Assembly: GCA_038204465.1 (NCBI GenBank)
Contig: JBBRCX010000023.1
Location: forward strand, 1-48,377
Direction: 5' to 3'
DNA from: JBBRCX01 sp038204465
Lineage (GTDB): Bacteria; Planctomycetota; Phycisphaerae; Tepidisphaerales; Tepidisphaeraceae
Length of the DNA stretch: 48,377 nt
A program made the position numbers and the translations under genes. The notes under the pieces were generated by a model that ran no database searches, was not told the DNA's origin, and saw only the letters and a list, made by a program, of their open reading frames with translations. This document shows positions 5,910-14,608 of this stretch, in pieces. The first letter of the stretch is position 1; each line of letters begins with the position of its first letter.

Positions 5910-8246
5910 TCATTGGAAGGTCAGTTGAACCGTTTCCCCCGCTTGCAGCGATAACGTGGCTGTCTCGCCTTGCTGCTCGGCTGCGATCTCGCCCCGAGCA
6001 CCATTGGCGGTCGCAATTCGCTGCCCGCGCGGCGGACGGAGTCGCTGCCGGATGCCGAGGCTTGGCCGAAGCGTTGCCGCGACGATCTTTCCTTTCCCCC
6101 ATCTCGCGTCCACCTCGATGCCACCACGCGCCCGCAGGCCCTTGAAGCTGCCGGTTGGCCAGGCGGCGGGCAAGGCGGGCAGCAGAGCGATTTCGCCTGC
6201 GTGGCTTTGCAGCAGCATCTCCGCGATCCCCGCCACAGCGCCGAAGTTCCCATCGATCTGCATCGGCGGGCCATCGTCGAACAGGTTCGGAAGCGTAAAT
6301 TTCTGCAGTAACAGCGAAAGCGCCTCATACGCCTTTTGCGGCTCCCCAAGCCGGGCCCACAAACACATCAGCCACGCGCAGCCCCAGCCCCAACCGCCGC
6401 CGCCGTGATCGATCCGCCGCTGAATGGAGACCTGTGCCGCCTGCGCAAGCTCCGGGGCGCCGCGCAGCGTGATCTGGCACCCGGGATACAACGCGAACAG
6501 GTGTGAGAAGTGGCGGTGCCCCGGCTCGACCTCCTCGAAGTCTTCCAGCCATTCCTGCAACTGCCCGAGCCGTCCGACCTGAGGCGGCGCGAGGCGCGCC
6601 CGCGCCTGCCGCAACGTCGCGGCGAACTCGCCGTCGATGCCCATGATCTCGCACGCGCTGATGCAGTGCGTGAACAAGTCCTGCGCAAGCTGCTGATCGA
6701 TGCTGGAGCCGGCGCAGATGGTCACGGGTTTACCGCCGTCTCCGATGTAAGCGTTTTCTGGCGAGCTCGAAGGCGCGCTGACCAGCCAGCCGTGCTTCGG
6801 CTCTGGAACCAGGTAATCGAGGAGGAATTCAGCGGCTTCTTTCAGTATCGGATACGCCCAACGCAGGTATTGCTCGTCGCGGCCAAAGTCGTAATGCCCC
6901 CACAGATGCTGACAGAGCCACGCGCCGGCGCCGGTGAAATGGCTCCAGCGCGAGTCATCGCTGGGCGCGGTGAAGCCCCAGACGTTGGTGGCGATGTTCA
7001 CCAGCCATCCTCGAGCGCCGTAGTGGACCTTCGCCGTGCGCCGGCCCGGGACGCGAAGCGAGTCCGTGAATTCCAACAGCGGCTGATGGCACTCGGCAAG
7101 GTTCGCCACCTCAGCCGGCCAGTAATTCATCTGCAAGTTCAAATCCGCGTGATAGTCGCCATTCCATGGCGTTTGGATCGTCTCGGCCCAGATGCCCTGG
7201 AGATTCGCGGGCAGGCAGCCGGGGCGCGAACTGCTGATCAGGAGATAGCGGCCCAACTGGAAATACAGCGCGGCCAGTGCTGGGTCCTGCGCACCGTTCG
7301 CCACGGCCTGCAGTCGCTGGTCCGTCGGTAACTCCGCCATCGGAGAGCCACAGAGATCCAGCTCGACACGCGCGAATAGACTGCGGTACTCCGTCACATG
7401 CGCCGCGCGAAGTTGCTCGCAGGACTTGCCCGAGGCCGCTTCAAGCTGCTCCTGGCTGATCTTCTGGAAGTCCCGGCCCCGGTAATCCGTGGCCGCGGTC
7501 AGCAGCAGCGTCACGCTGTCGGCGCGATCGACCCGAAGCTCTTCGCCGACGCTCGTCACGCTCCCGCCCTGGTTCAGCACTCGCAGCCGGGCAATGAACT
7601 TCATGCCCCGGCCCTGGGACAGTCGCCCGCGGAGCGTCAGGTCGTGAGCCGGCGCGTTCCACACCGCACAAGCGGGGCGATCGAGCCGGGCGGCGAAGCT
7701 CAGCATGCCGGGGCGAGTGCCGCTCAGCCTGACAACGATCACCTGATCGACAGCGCTCGCGAACGTCTCCCTGCTGAAGCGCGTCTCGCCAATGCTGAAA
7801 CTCACCTGCGCGATCGCGGTCTCGAGGTCGAGCTCACGGCGATAATCGGTCGCGTGCTGGGCAAAATCGAATCTCAACCGCAGATCGCCCAGCGTCTGGT
7901 AGCTGCCGAAGGAGAGATCGGCCGCATTGCCGGCGCCCAGGCTATACGGGCAGCACAGGTGCTTCTGCGTGAGGTCCTGCGCTTCGGCGAACTTGCCGGC
8001 GAACAACAGGCTGCGGACTTGCGGCAGATGCTTCAAGGCGTCTGAATTGTTCGAATCCTCGGGCCAACCGGACCAGAGTGATTCCTCGTTAAGCTGCAGG
8101 TGTTCTTCCGCTACGCCGCCGTGGATCATCGCGCCCAGACGCCCATTCCCAACCGGCGACGCGCGCAGCCATGCTTCGGTGTTGTACCAGGTGTAAAACG
8201 TGCGCTTCTGGTCTCCTTGCGCTGGCTGCTGATACCAAAGCTTCAT
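5910..8246 (-). CDS. Glycoside hydrolase family 95 (alpha-L-fucosidase-like)
   Basis: 778 residues, the usual size for GH95, an inverting family of alpha-1,2-L-fucosidases and alpha-L-galactosidases. The N-terminal beta-sandwich domain has WLRASPVGNGRLGAMIHG and QLNEESLWSG. The (alpha/alpha)6 barrel has GIWAETIQTPWNGDYH, DLNLQMNYWPAEVANLAECH (Asn370 and Asp368 at the catalytic-base Asn positions) and PSSSPEN with Glu497 as presumed general acid. A C-terminal beta domain ends the protein. The motif before WARLG reads GGGGWGWG where I expect GDGGTGWS or GGGHTGWS, which may mean a different substrate. No signal peptide is seen. The start is the ATG preceded by GGAAAAGGGAATGCA. Divergent from the GH38 gene; the two may act on the same glycans. 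Confidence 0.88.
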   Translation of the reverse strand: MKLWYQQPAQGDQKRTFYTWYNTEAWLRASPVGNGRLGAMIHGGVAEEHLQLNEESLWSGWPEDSNNSDALKHLPQVRSLLFAGKFAEAQDLTQKHLCCPYSLGAGNAADLSFGSYQTLGDLRLRFDFAQHATDYRRELDLETAIAQVSFSIGETRFSRETFASAVDQVIVVRLSGTRPGMLSFAARLDRPACAVWNAPAHDLTLRGRLSQGRGMKFIARLRVLNQGGSVTSVGEELRVDRADSVTLLLTAATDYRGRDFQKISQEQLEAASGKSCEQLRAAHVTEYRSLFARVELDLCGSPMAELPTDQRLQAVANGAQDPALAALYFQLGRYLLISSSRPGCLPANLQGIWAETIQTPWNGDYHADLNLQMNYWPAEVANLAECHQPLLEFTDSLRVPGRRTAKVHYGARGWLVNIATNVWGFTAPSDDSRWSHFTGAGAWLCQHLWGHYDFGRDEQYLRWAYPILKEAAEFLLDYLVPEPKHGWLVSAPSSSPENAYIGDGGKPVTICAGSSIDQQLAQDLFTHCISACEIMGIDGEFAATLRQARARLAPPQVGRLGQLQEWLEDFEEVEPGHRHFSHLFALYPGCQITLRGAPELAQAAQVSIQRRIDHGGGGWGWGCAWLMCLWARLGEPQKAYEALSLLLQKFTLPNLFDDGPPMQIDGNFGAVAGIAEMLLQSHAGEIALLPALPAAWPTGSFKGLRARGGIEVDARWGKGKIVAATLRPSLGIRQRLRPPRGQRIATANGARGEIAAEQQGETATLSLQAGETVQLTFQ

Positions 8247-8399
8247 TGCATTCCCTTTTCCATTGGCGCATCGGCGTGCAGCGCCTTGCGCCGCCGGAAT
8301 GATCGTTGAACAAGGTAAACGACCCGCTGATTCGCCGCGAGGACGCGCTGCAACGGATGCTCCAATCGTCGCGAGCCCACGTCTGTGCAGCGCCATGAA

Positions 8400-8427
8400 T
8401 TGACCGCGGTTGCTCTCACGCTATCTT
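8400..8427 (+). promoter_or_regulatory. Putative sigma70-type promoter for the GH38 gene
   Basis: TTGACC (8400-8405), a 16-base spacer and TATCTT (8422-8427). The -10-like box ends six bases before the GH38 ATG and no Shine-Dalgarno is visible, so the transcript may be leaderless. Weak evidence, by eye only. Confidence 0.35.
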
Positions 8428-8433
8428 CCCGCC

Positions 8434-10896
8434 ATGCCCAGGCTCACGTTTCACCTGATTCCCAACGCACATCTGGATCCGGTCTGGCTGTGGGACTGGC
8501 GCGAGGGGCTCAACGAAGGCATCATCACCGTGCGCACGATCCTGGACCTGATGGACGAGCACAAAGACCTGACGTTCATCCGCGGCGAGGCCGCGATCTA
8601 CCAGCACATCGAGCGGCATGACCCCAAGACCTTTCGGCGGATCGCGCGTCATGTGAAGTCCGGGCGCTGGGACGTCGTGGGCGGGACGATGATCCAGCCC
8701 GACACGAACCTGCCGATGACCGAGACCTTCAGCCGGCATTTCGCCCGGGCGCAGAACTACTTCATCAGCCGCTTCGGCAAGCCGGCCCGCGTGGCCTGGG
8801 CGGCCGATTCCTTCGGACATTCCGCGGGATTGCCGGAAATCCTGGCCGATGCCGGAATCCATGGCTTCGCCTTCACGCGACCCGCGATGCCGGCGAACAA
8901 GCCCGCCTTCTGGTGGGAGGGGCCGGGCGGATCGCGCGTCATGGGATATCACCCCGCGGTGGCGTGGTATGGGTGCGAGCGCGAGGAGATGATCAGCCGG
9001 CTGGACCAGAACCTCGCCGCTGCCGGAAACTATGACATTAACAACGTCGGTGTGTTCCTGGGTCTGGGCAACCACGGCGGAGGGCCGACCCGGCGACACC
9101 TTCAGGAGATCGCGCAGTGGGCCAGAGCGCATCCCCAAGTGCGCGTGATCTATTCCGGGCTGCACAAGCTCTTCGAAGCCCTCTCCAAAGAAGTCAAAGC
9201 CAACGGCGACGATTTTCTCCCGACGCATCGCGGCGAGATGAACTTCGTCCTGCGCGGCTGCTACTCGGCGGTGGCGAAGTACAAGTTCATCTATCGCAAG
9301 GCCGAAGCGCTGCTGAGCAGCGCGGAGCGCACGGACGCGATCATCAGCGCGGCGACGAAGTCGCAGCCCGCCGACCTGGGCGAAGCGTGGGACGGACTGC
9401 TGTTCAACTCCTTCCACGACATCCTCCCCGGCTCCAGCATCGAACGCGCGTTCGACGAGCAGATCGAGTGGATGGGCGGCGTCATTCATCGGGGCCAGGA
9501 AGCGGAGGTCGCCGCCCTGAATCGCCTGGCGATGCAGGTCGACACGCGCGTCCCCGCGGGCAAGGGCGATAACCCGTCGGCGGTTGCGCTGCTGGTGTGG
9601 AACCCGCATCCGCAGGAGTTTCGCGGGCATGTGGAGCTCGAAGCGTCGCTCGACTATCGGCCCATCTGGGCGTACCGCGGCCGCGACAACGAAGTGCCGC
9701 TGGAAGTGCGCCGGCCCGGCGGAAAGCCGCTGCCATTCCAGGTGGTGCGCACCGAGCATTCAGCGATGACCGAACTGCCGTGGCGCAAGCGCGTCGTCGT
9801 GCCGGTGGTGCTGCCGCCGCTGGGATGGAGCGTCGTTTCGATGCAGTACAAGCAAGGCGCCGCGCCGCCCGCCGTGAAGTCGCCCGCCACCGCGCGCGAC
9901 GGGGCGATCGACAACGGGATCTATCGCGTCACCGCGGCCGCAGGCGGCAAAGGCATCCGGATTGCGCGCCGAGGCAAGGACGTGCTGGGCAAAGTAGGCC
10001 TGACAGCGATCACCGTCGAAGATCCCTGGGGATCGTGGGGCGGCATGGCGGAAGAGCCCGAGTCGCTCGACCTTTCGCACCTGCGCCACGAGTGGAAGGT
10101 GAGCGAAGTGCAGACGCTCGAGACCGGGCCGCAGCGCGCCACCCTCTGGGTGCGCCTCACGGGCGGCAATTCGCGGCTGGATCTTTCGTTCGCGCTCTAT
10201 CGCGGTCGCGACGCGGTCGATGTCTTCGCTCGTGTGTTCTGGGACGAGCGTTCGGCCCGACTGAAGCTTGTGATGCCCGTTGGCGATCGCGCGGAATTTG
10301 ACGTCCCCGGCGCCACCGTCACCCGCCCGCCCGCTGGCGAAGTGCCCGGCGGACGCTGGGTACGCGTGAAGGGGAAGGGCAGCACGTTCGGGTTCGCCAG
10401 CGATGCGCTCTACAACTTCGATTGCAGGGATGGCGCCTTCCGCGCCACCGTCGTCCGCGCCAGCCGCTATGCGAACGATGTGAAGACCGCACCCAGCGAA
10501 GAACCGTGGCGCCCCGCCGTCGACTCAGGCGAGCTCAAGTTCCGCTTCCTCCTCACCCCCGGCAACGCACAGCTTCCCGCGCTGGCGCGGCAACTGGAGG
10601 AACCGCCCGCCGCGCTTCATGTTCCCTCGAAACCAGGCCCGCTGAAAGCAACCGGTTCTTTCGCCTCCCTCGCGCCTTCGACGATGAAACTCCTCTCGCT
10701 CAAACCCGCGGAAAATGGCCAGGGATTGATCCTGCGACTGCAGGAGACGTCCGGCAAATCAACGACCCCGCAGCTCAATTGGTTGGGCAGAAAACTGGAC
10801 CTGGGCTCGATTGAAGCCTTCAAAATTGCGACCTGGCGGTTGATGGCCGGAAGCTTCGGCTGGAAGGTAGATCGGAGTGATACGATCGAGCGATGA
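8434..10896 (+). CDS. Glycoside hydrolase family 38 (alpha-mannosidase-like)
   Basis: 820 residues. The N-terminal catalytic domain begins LIPNAHLDPVWLWDW, with zinc ligands His13 and Asp15. The nucleophile and third ligand is Asp125 in WAADSFGHSAGLPEIL, and the fourth ligand is His328 in NSFHDILPGSS. A central three-helix bundle and large C-terminal beta-domains follow, as in retaining class II alpha-mannosidases. No signal peptide, so likely cytoplasmic, trimming imported mannosides (inference). The ATG at 8434 is favoured because the protein then begins directly with the beta-strand of the catalytic domain. Divergent from GH95 across 187 bases, so the pair may share regulation. Confidence 0.93.
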   Translation: MPRLTFHLIPNAHLDPVWLWDWREGLNEGIITVRTILDLMDEHKDLTFIRGEAAIYQHIERHDPKTFRRIARHVKSGRWDVVGGTMIQPDTNLPMTETFSRHFARAQNYFISRFGKPARVAWAADSFGHSAGLPEILADAGIHGFAFTRPAMPANKPAFWWEGPGGSRVMGYHPAVAWYGCEREEMISRLDQNLAAAGNYDINNVGVFLGLGNHGGGPTRRHLQEIAQWARAHPQVRVIYSGLHKLFEALSKEVKANGDDFLPTHRGEMNFVLRGCYSAVAKYKFIYRKAEALLSSAERTDAIISAATKSQPADLGEAWDGLLFNSFHDILPGSSIERAFDEQIEWMGGVIHRGQEAEVAALNRLAMQVDTRVPAGKGDNPSAVALLVWNPHPQEFRGHVELEASLDYRPIWAYRGRDNEVPLEVRRPGGKPLPFQVVRTEHSAMTELPWRKRVVVPVVLPPLGWSVVSMQYKQGAAPPAVKSPATARDGAIDNGIYRVTAAAGGKGIRIARRGKDVLGKVGLTAITVEDPWGSWGGMAEEPESLDLSHLRHEWKVSEVQTLETGPQRATLWVRLTGGNSRLDLSFALYRGRDAVDVFARVFWDERSARLKLVMPVGDRAEFDVPGATVTRPPAGEVPGGRWVRVKGKGSTFGFASDALYNFDCRDGAFRATVVRASRYANDVKTAPSEEPWRPAVDSGELKFRFLLTPGNAQLPALARQLEEPPAALHVPSKPGPLKATGSFASLAPSTMKLLSLKPAENGQGLILRLQETSGKSTTPQLNWLGRKLDLGSIEAFKIATWRLMAGSFGWKVDRSDTIER

Positions 10897-10911
10897 TGCA
10901 ACCACAGCCAA

Positions 10912-11214
10912 TCACGGCAACACCCGCCGCAGATCACGGTGTCCATGAACCACACGCGCGACCCGCAGCGTTCTTTCGTCGAAGCGGTAAATAATCAGAA
11001 AGCGGTGGACGCTCCACACGCGATATCGAGCCGGAAGCTCACGTCGGGTATGCCCGATACCGGGCTGCTCAGCGAGATGCACGGTTGCATCAAGTATTCT
11101 GCTCACCAGCGCGCCCGCGGTCCGAGCGCCAGTGGTGTCAGCGACGAAGGACCAGAGACTCTCCAGATCGGCCAGCGCCTTGCGCCCAATAATGACTCGT
11201 CGTTCCTCGCCCAC
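10912..11214 (-). CDS. RelE/ParE-type toxin
   Basis: 100 residues with the compact ParE/RelE fold pattern: strand VIIGRKALADLESLWSFVA, a helix containing RILDATVHLAEQPGIGHTRREL, then RYRVWSVHRFLIIYRFDERTLRVARVVHGHRDLRRVL. The closing strands with IIYR and the RVVHGHRD ending are typical of ParE toxins, which inhibit gyrase, whereas RelE relatives cut mRNA. The start is GTG, and the gene begins six bases after the antitoxin stop, the normal antitoxin-first order. It converges on GH38, 15 bases away. Target not determinable from sequence. Confidence 0.85.
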   Translation of the reverse strand: MGEERRVIIGRKALADLESLWSFVADTTGARTAGALVSRILDATVHLAEQPGIGHTRRELPARYRVWSVHRFLIIYRFDERTLRVARVVHGHRDLRRVLP

Positions 11215-11220
11215 GACACC

Positions 11221-11514
11221 TCATTTCAAACGCGCTTTCTTCGCGGCGGGCTTCCGCCTCCCAGGCCTTCGGGCTGCCAGCCTGGTGAAATGTTTGCGAA
11301 CCTCTTCGAGCGTGAAATGGTCGCCTCGCTGCAGGTCGGCTTCGCCCTCATCCACGAGCGCGCGCAGCTCCCCCGGCGCAAAGTCGAAGCTCTCGTTCTC
11401 CTGTAAGAGGCGGCTCAAGGCGGCGTCGATCAAGTCCTGCGCCGACTTGTACCTGCCGGCCTTCACTTGCTCCTGCAGGAGTTTGCCCAGTTCCGGTTTG
11501 ATGGAAACCTTCAT
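11221..11514 (-). CDS. ParD-type antitoxin
   Basis: 97 residues. The N-terminal half (MKVSIKPELGKLLQEQVKAG, then YKSAQDLIDAALSRLL) is a ribbon-helix-helix DNA-binding domain as in ParD/CopG antitoxins. The acidic middle (ELRALVDEGEADLQRGDHFT) resembles the toxin-binding tail. The C-terminus is unusual: a basic run RLAARRPGRRKPAAKKARLK that may add nonspecific DNA binding. AAGGA lies six bases before the ATG. The pair probably autoregulates through the RHH domain, as is known for the family. Confidence 0.85.
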   Translation of the reverse strand: MKVSIKPELGKLLQEQVKAGRYKSAQDLIDAALSRLLQENESFDFAPGELRALVDEGEADLQRGDHFTLEEVRKHFTRLAARRPGRRKPAAKKARLK

Positions 11515-11657
11515 CCGAATTCCTTGCTCTTAAGGATATCACATGCAGGTATTGCCCGGAAGAAACCGATCCAATTGAACCACAGAACGGCGCCGCATAT
11601 CCTTATCTCCTTAACTCGGCTCATCTCCGGGGCCAATTCACGATGAAGGGTCCACTC

Positions 11658-13025
11658 ATGCCTAGCTGGGAACTGGCGCCGCGCGAGGTGCCGACGGTGT
11701 CGACGAAGTATCGGCGGATCGCGACGGCCATTCCGGCGCCGCAGTCTATCGCCGTGCTGGAGACGCTGCGGCAGTATGAGCCCGACTCGCTCAGCGGGCA
11801 GCCGCCGATCGTCTGGGACAAGGCGGAAGGCATCCATGTTTATGACCGCTGGGGAAATAAGTGGATCGACTGGAGCTCAGGCGTGCTCGTCGCCAACGCG
11901 GGGCACGCGCATCCCGCGATCCGCAAGGCGATCATCGAGCAGGTCGAGCATGGCCTCCTGCACAACTACTGCTTCCCCTCCGAAGCGCGGGCGAAGCTGG
12001 TCGCCGAGCTCGCGAAGGTCGCGCCGCCGGGGCTGAAGAAAGTCTTCCTGCTCACCACCGGCGGCGAGACGACGGAGTGCGCGATCAAGCTGTCGCGCAC
12101 GCAGGGGCAGAAGGTCGGCGGCAAAGCGAAAATCCACATCGTCAGCTTCGCCAACGCGTTCCATGGCCGCACCATGGGCTCGCAGATGGCCGGCGGAATC
12201 CCTTCGCTCAAGCAATGGATCGTCAACCTCGACCCCGCGATGGTGCAGGTGCCGTTCCCCGATGGCTTCCGCAACCCTGACACGAGCTTCGAAGGGTTTC
12301 TCGCCGCGCTCAAGAAGCACGAGGTGAGGGCGGACCAGGTCGCGGGCGTCATCGTGGAGACGTACCAGGGCGGCACCGCCAGCTTCGCGCCACCGCAGTA
12401 CATGCAGACGCTTCGCAAGTGGTGCGACGACAACAAGGTCGTGCTGGCGCTCGACGAAGTGCAGGCGGGTTTTGGCCGATGCGGCACCTTCTGGGGCTTC
12501 GAGCACTATGGGATCGTTCCCGACCTGATCTGCTGCGGCAAAGGGATCACCAGCGGCATGCCCCTGTCGGCGGTGATCGGCAAGGCCGAGCTGATGGACC
12601 TGTATCCGCCCGGCTCGATGACCAGCACCCACACCGGAAATCCAGTCGCGGCGCAGAGCGCGTTCGCGAACCTAAGAGTAATCCAGGAGGAGGGCCTGGT
12701 GGAGAATTCGCGGAAGATGGGCGACATTCTCCATGCCGAGCTACGCCGCATCGCCGCCCGCTTCCCGAAGAACGTCGGCGCGGTTCATGGCAAAGGGCTC
12801 GTCGCGGCGGTGCAGATGGTGAAGCCGGGCGGAACTGAGCCCGACGCCGACACCGCCTTCGCGATCGTCCGACGCTGCATCGAAAAAGGCGTGATGCTCT
12901 TCGCGCCGGTCGGCATGGGCGGGGGCTCGGTCAAGATCAGCCCGCCGCTGATCACCACGGAAGAGCCGCTGCGCGAAGCGATCGGGGTGCTGGAAGAGGC
13001 GATGGGCGAATCGATTCAAACTTGA
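11658..13025 (+). CDS. Class III PLP-dependent aminotransferase (GABA/acetylornithine transaminase family)
   Basis: 455 residues. The PLP lysine is Lys295 in DLICCGKGITSGMPLSAVIG, preceded by ALDEVQAGFGRCGTFWGFEHY with the cofactor Asp266. FANAFHGRTMGS and THTGNPVAAQSA are also conserved class III motifs. Substrates for this family include omega-amino acids such as GABA and ornithine derivatives; the exact one is not visible. ATG 11658 is preferred to ATG 11643 because GAAGGG lies seven bases before it. The Gfo/Idh/MocA gene follows after 79 bases on the same strand, possibly in the same transcript. Confidence 0.9.
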   Translation: MPSWELAPREVPTVSTKYRRIATAIPAPQSIAVLETLRQYEPDSLSGQPPIVWDKAEGIHVYDRWGNKWIDWSSGVLVANAGHAHPAIRKAIIEQVEHGLLHNYCFPSEARAKLVAELAKVAPPGLKKVFLLTTGGETTECAIKLSRTQGQKVGGKAKIHIVSFANAFHGRTMGSQMAGGIPSLKQWIVNLDPAMVQVPFPDGFRNPDTSFEGFLAALKKHEVRADQVAGVIVETYQGGTASFAPPQYMQTLRKWCDDNKVVLALDEVQAGFGRCGTFWGFEHYGIVPDLICCGKGITSGMPLSAVIGKAELMDLYPPGSMTSTHTGNPVAAQSAFANLRVIQEEGLVENSRKMGDILHAELRRIAARFPKNVGAVHGKGLVAAVQMVKPGGTEPDADTAFAIVRRCIEKGVMLFAPVGMGGGSVKISPPLITTEEPLREAIGVLEEAMGESIQT

Positions 13026-13104
13026 AGACAGCTTCACCACTTGGGTGCCTTGCTTTTTTCCTGACGCCGTGATTCCCGGGTGAGATTCCCCTGGTGAAAA
13101 GGAT

Positions 13105-14352
13105 ATGGAACTAACAGTCTGCATCGTCGGTGGCGGGATGATAACGCTGGATCAGATCCTGCCGTCGGTCTATCACCTGCAGCGGGTCGGCGTGGTCGGC
13201 GAAATTTGGGTTTGCGCGCGGCACTCCAAGCCATTGAAAGAGCTGGCGGCGGCGGAACATCTGAAAGCCGCGTTCCCAGGCCAGACCTTTCGCGCGTTTC
13301 CGTCGCTGGAGGACGATCGGAAAAAGTCCTATCCGGACATGGCCCAGAAGGTGATCGGGAAGCTGCCGCCGCGACAGCTGGTGATCGTCGCCGTGCCGGA
13401 CACCGCGCATTACGAGCTGATCAAGTTTGCCCTCGAGCACGACCAGCACGTGCTGGCGGTCAAGCCGCTCGTGCTGACGTATCGGGACGCGGCCGACATC
13501 GAGAAGATCGCGCGGCAGCGCGGGCTCTTCGTCGGCGTCGAGTATCACAAGCGCTTCGACCGCCGGGCGCTGGAGGCGAAGGCGAAGTTTGCCCAGGGAA
13601 AATTCGGCAACTTCCGCGTCGGCGAAGCCAAGCTGATGGAGCCGTACTCCTACCGGCATTCCAACTTCCAGAACTGGTTCACCAAAGAAAACACGGACCC
13701 GTTCACCTACATCGGCTGCCATTACGTGGACATGGTCTATTACATCACGGGCCTCAAGCCGGTTGAGGTTTCCGTGCAGGGCGTGGAAGGAAAGTTCCCC
13801 AACGGCAACGTCGCCTACATGTGGTCCGCGGCGCGCGTCGCGTTCGAGAACGGCGGCATCCTCTCCGTCATCAACGGGCTTGGATATCCCGACGCCGGCG
13901 CCGGCAGCAATGACCAGGGCATGTGCTTGTTCTTCGAGGGCAAAGACAACGGCGCCCTGATCCACCACAACGATCAGTTTCGCGGCGTGCAGTGGTCCTA
14001 CGTCGCCGAGGCCGGCGGCAAGAGTTTCAACTACATCAACCCCGATTATTTCCGGCTCGTGCCATTCGAAGGCGAGGGGTTGAAGCCGGTCGGCTACGGA
14101 TACGACTCGATCGAAGCGAACGTGCGCGCGGTGCTCTGTCTGGAGGCGGAAGTTGCGGGCATGCCCGAGAAGGAATCGCTGCCCTGCCGGCAAAAATACC
14201 TGAAGCAGGTCGACGAGAAGGGAATCATCGCCACGCCCGCCAACAGCTACATCAACGAGCTGGTGATGGAGGCGGGAAGGCTGTCGATTCAGAACGGGGG
14301 GAAGGCGGTGAAGATTTCCTACACGCCCGCGCCCAAAGTGGCATTTCAGTAA
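13105..14352 (+). CDS. Gfo/Idh/MocA family NAD(P)-dependent oxidoreductase
   Basis: 415 residues. The N-terminal Rossmann domain starts LTVCIVGGGMITLDQILPS. The region that in this family usually reads EKP is HVLAVKPLVLTYRDAADIE, and it is followed by GVEYHKRFDRRALEAKAKF. The C-terminal alpha/beta domain includes FTYIGCHYVDMVYYITGLKP, with the His that normally binds substrate. These enzymes oxidise or reduce sugars, inositols and related alcohols. AAAAGGAT precedes the ATG. The GGGMIT loop is atypical next to the usual GxGxxG spacing. Substrate unknown; the neighbouring aminotransferase could act on a keto-sugar product, but that is speculation. Confidence 0.87.
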   Translation: MELTVCIVGGGMITLDQILPSVYHLQRVGVVGEIWVCARHSKPLKELAAAEHLKAAFPGQTFRAFPSLEDDRKKSYPDMAQKVIGKLPPRQLVIVAVPDTAHYELIKFALEHDQHVLAVKPLVLTYRDAADIEKIARQRGLFVGVEYHKRFDRRALEAKAKFAQGKFGNFRVGEAKLMEPYSYRHSNFQNWFTKENTDPFTYIGCHYVDMVYYITGLKPVEVSVQGVEGKFPNGNVAYMWSAARVAFENGGILSVINGLGYPDAGAGSNDQGMCLFFEGKDNGALIHHNDQFRGVQWSYVAEAGGKSFNYINPDYFRLVPFEGEGLKPVGYGYDSIEANVRAVLCLEAEVAGMPEKESLPCRQKYLKQVDEKGIIATPANSYINELVMEAGRLSIQNGGKAVKISYTPAPKVAFQ

Positions 14353-14608
14353 CTCATCCCGTTGAACCGCCCTTGTGTCCTTTCGCCAAAATGAAGCGGC
14401 TTGGCGCCAAACGTGAGGCGGCTTCGTCGCCGGATCTTTCCTCTGGACCGGGAGGCCTTCGCGCGTAACATATGTACGTGCGCTCAGGGCGCCGCCGTGT
14501 CCGCGGGAAGGACTGCGTCCACCTGAACCGGTTCGTACAACTTCTGCTTGATGATCTTCTTTCGGCCCGAACGAGCGGACGCGGGCGGTTTCCTGAGAGG
14601 AGATCGTC

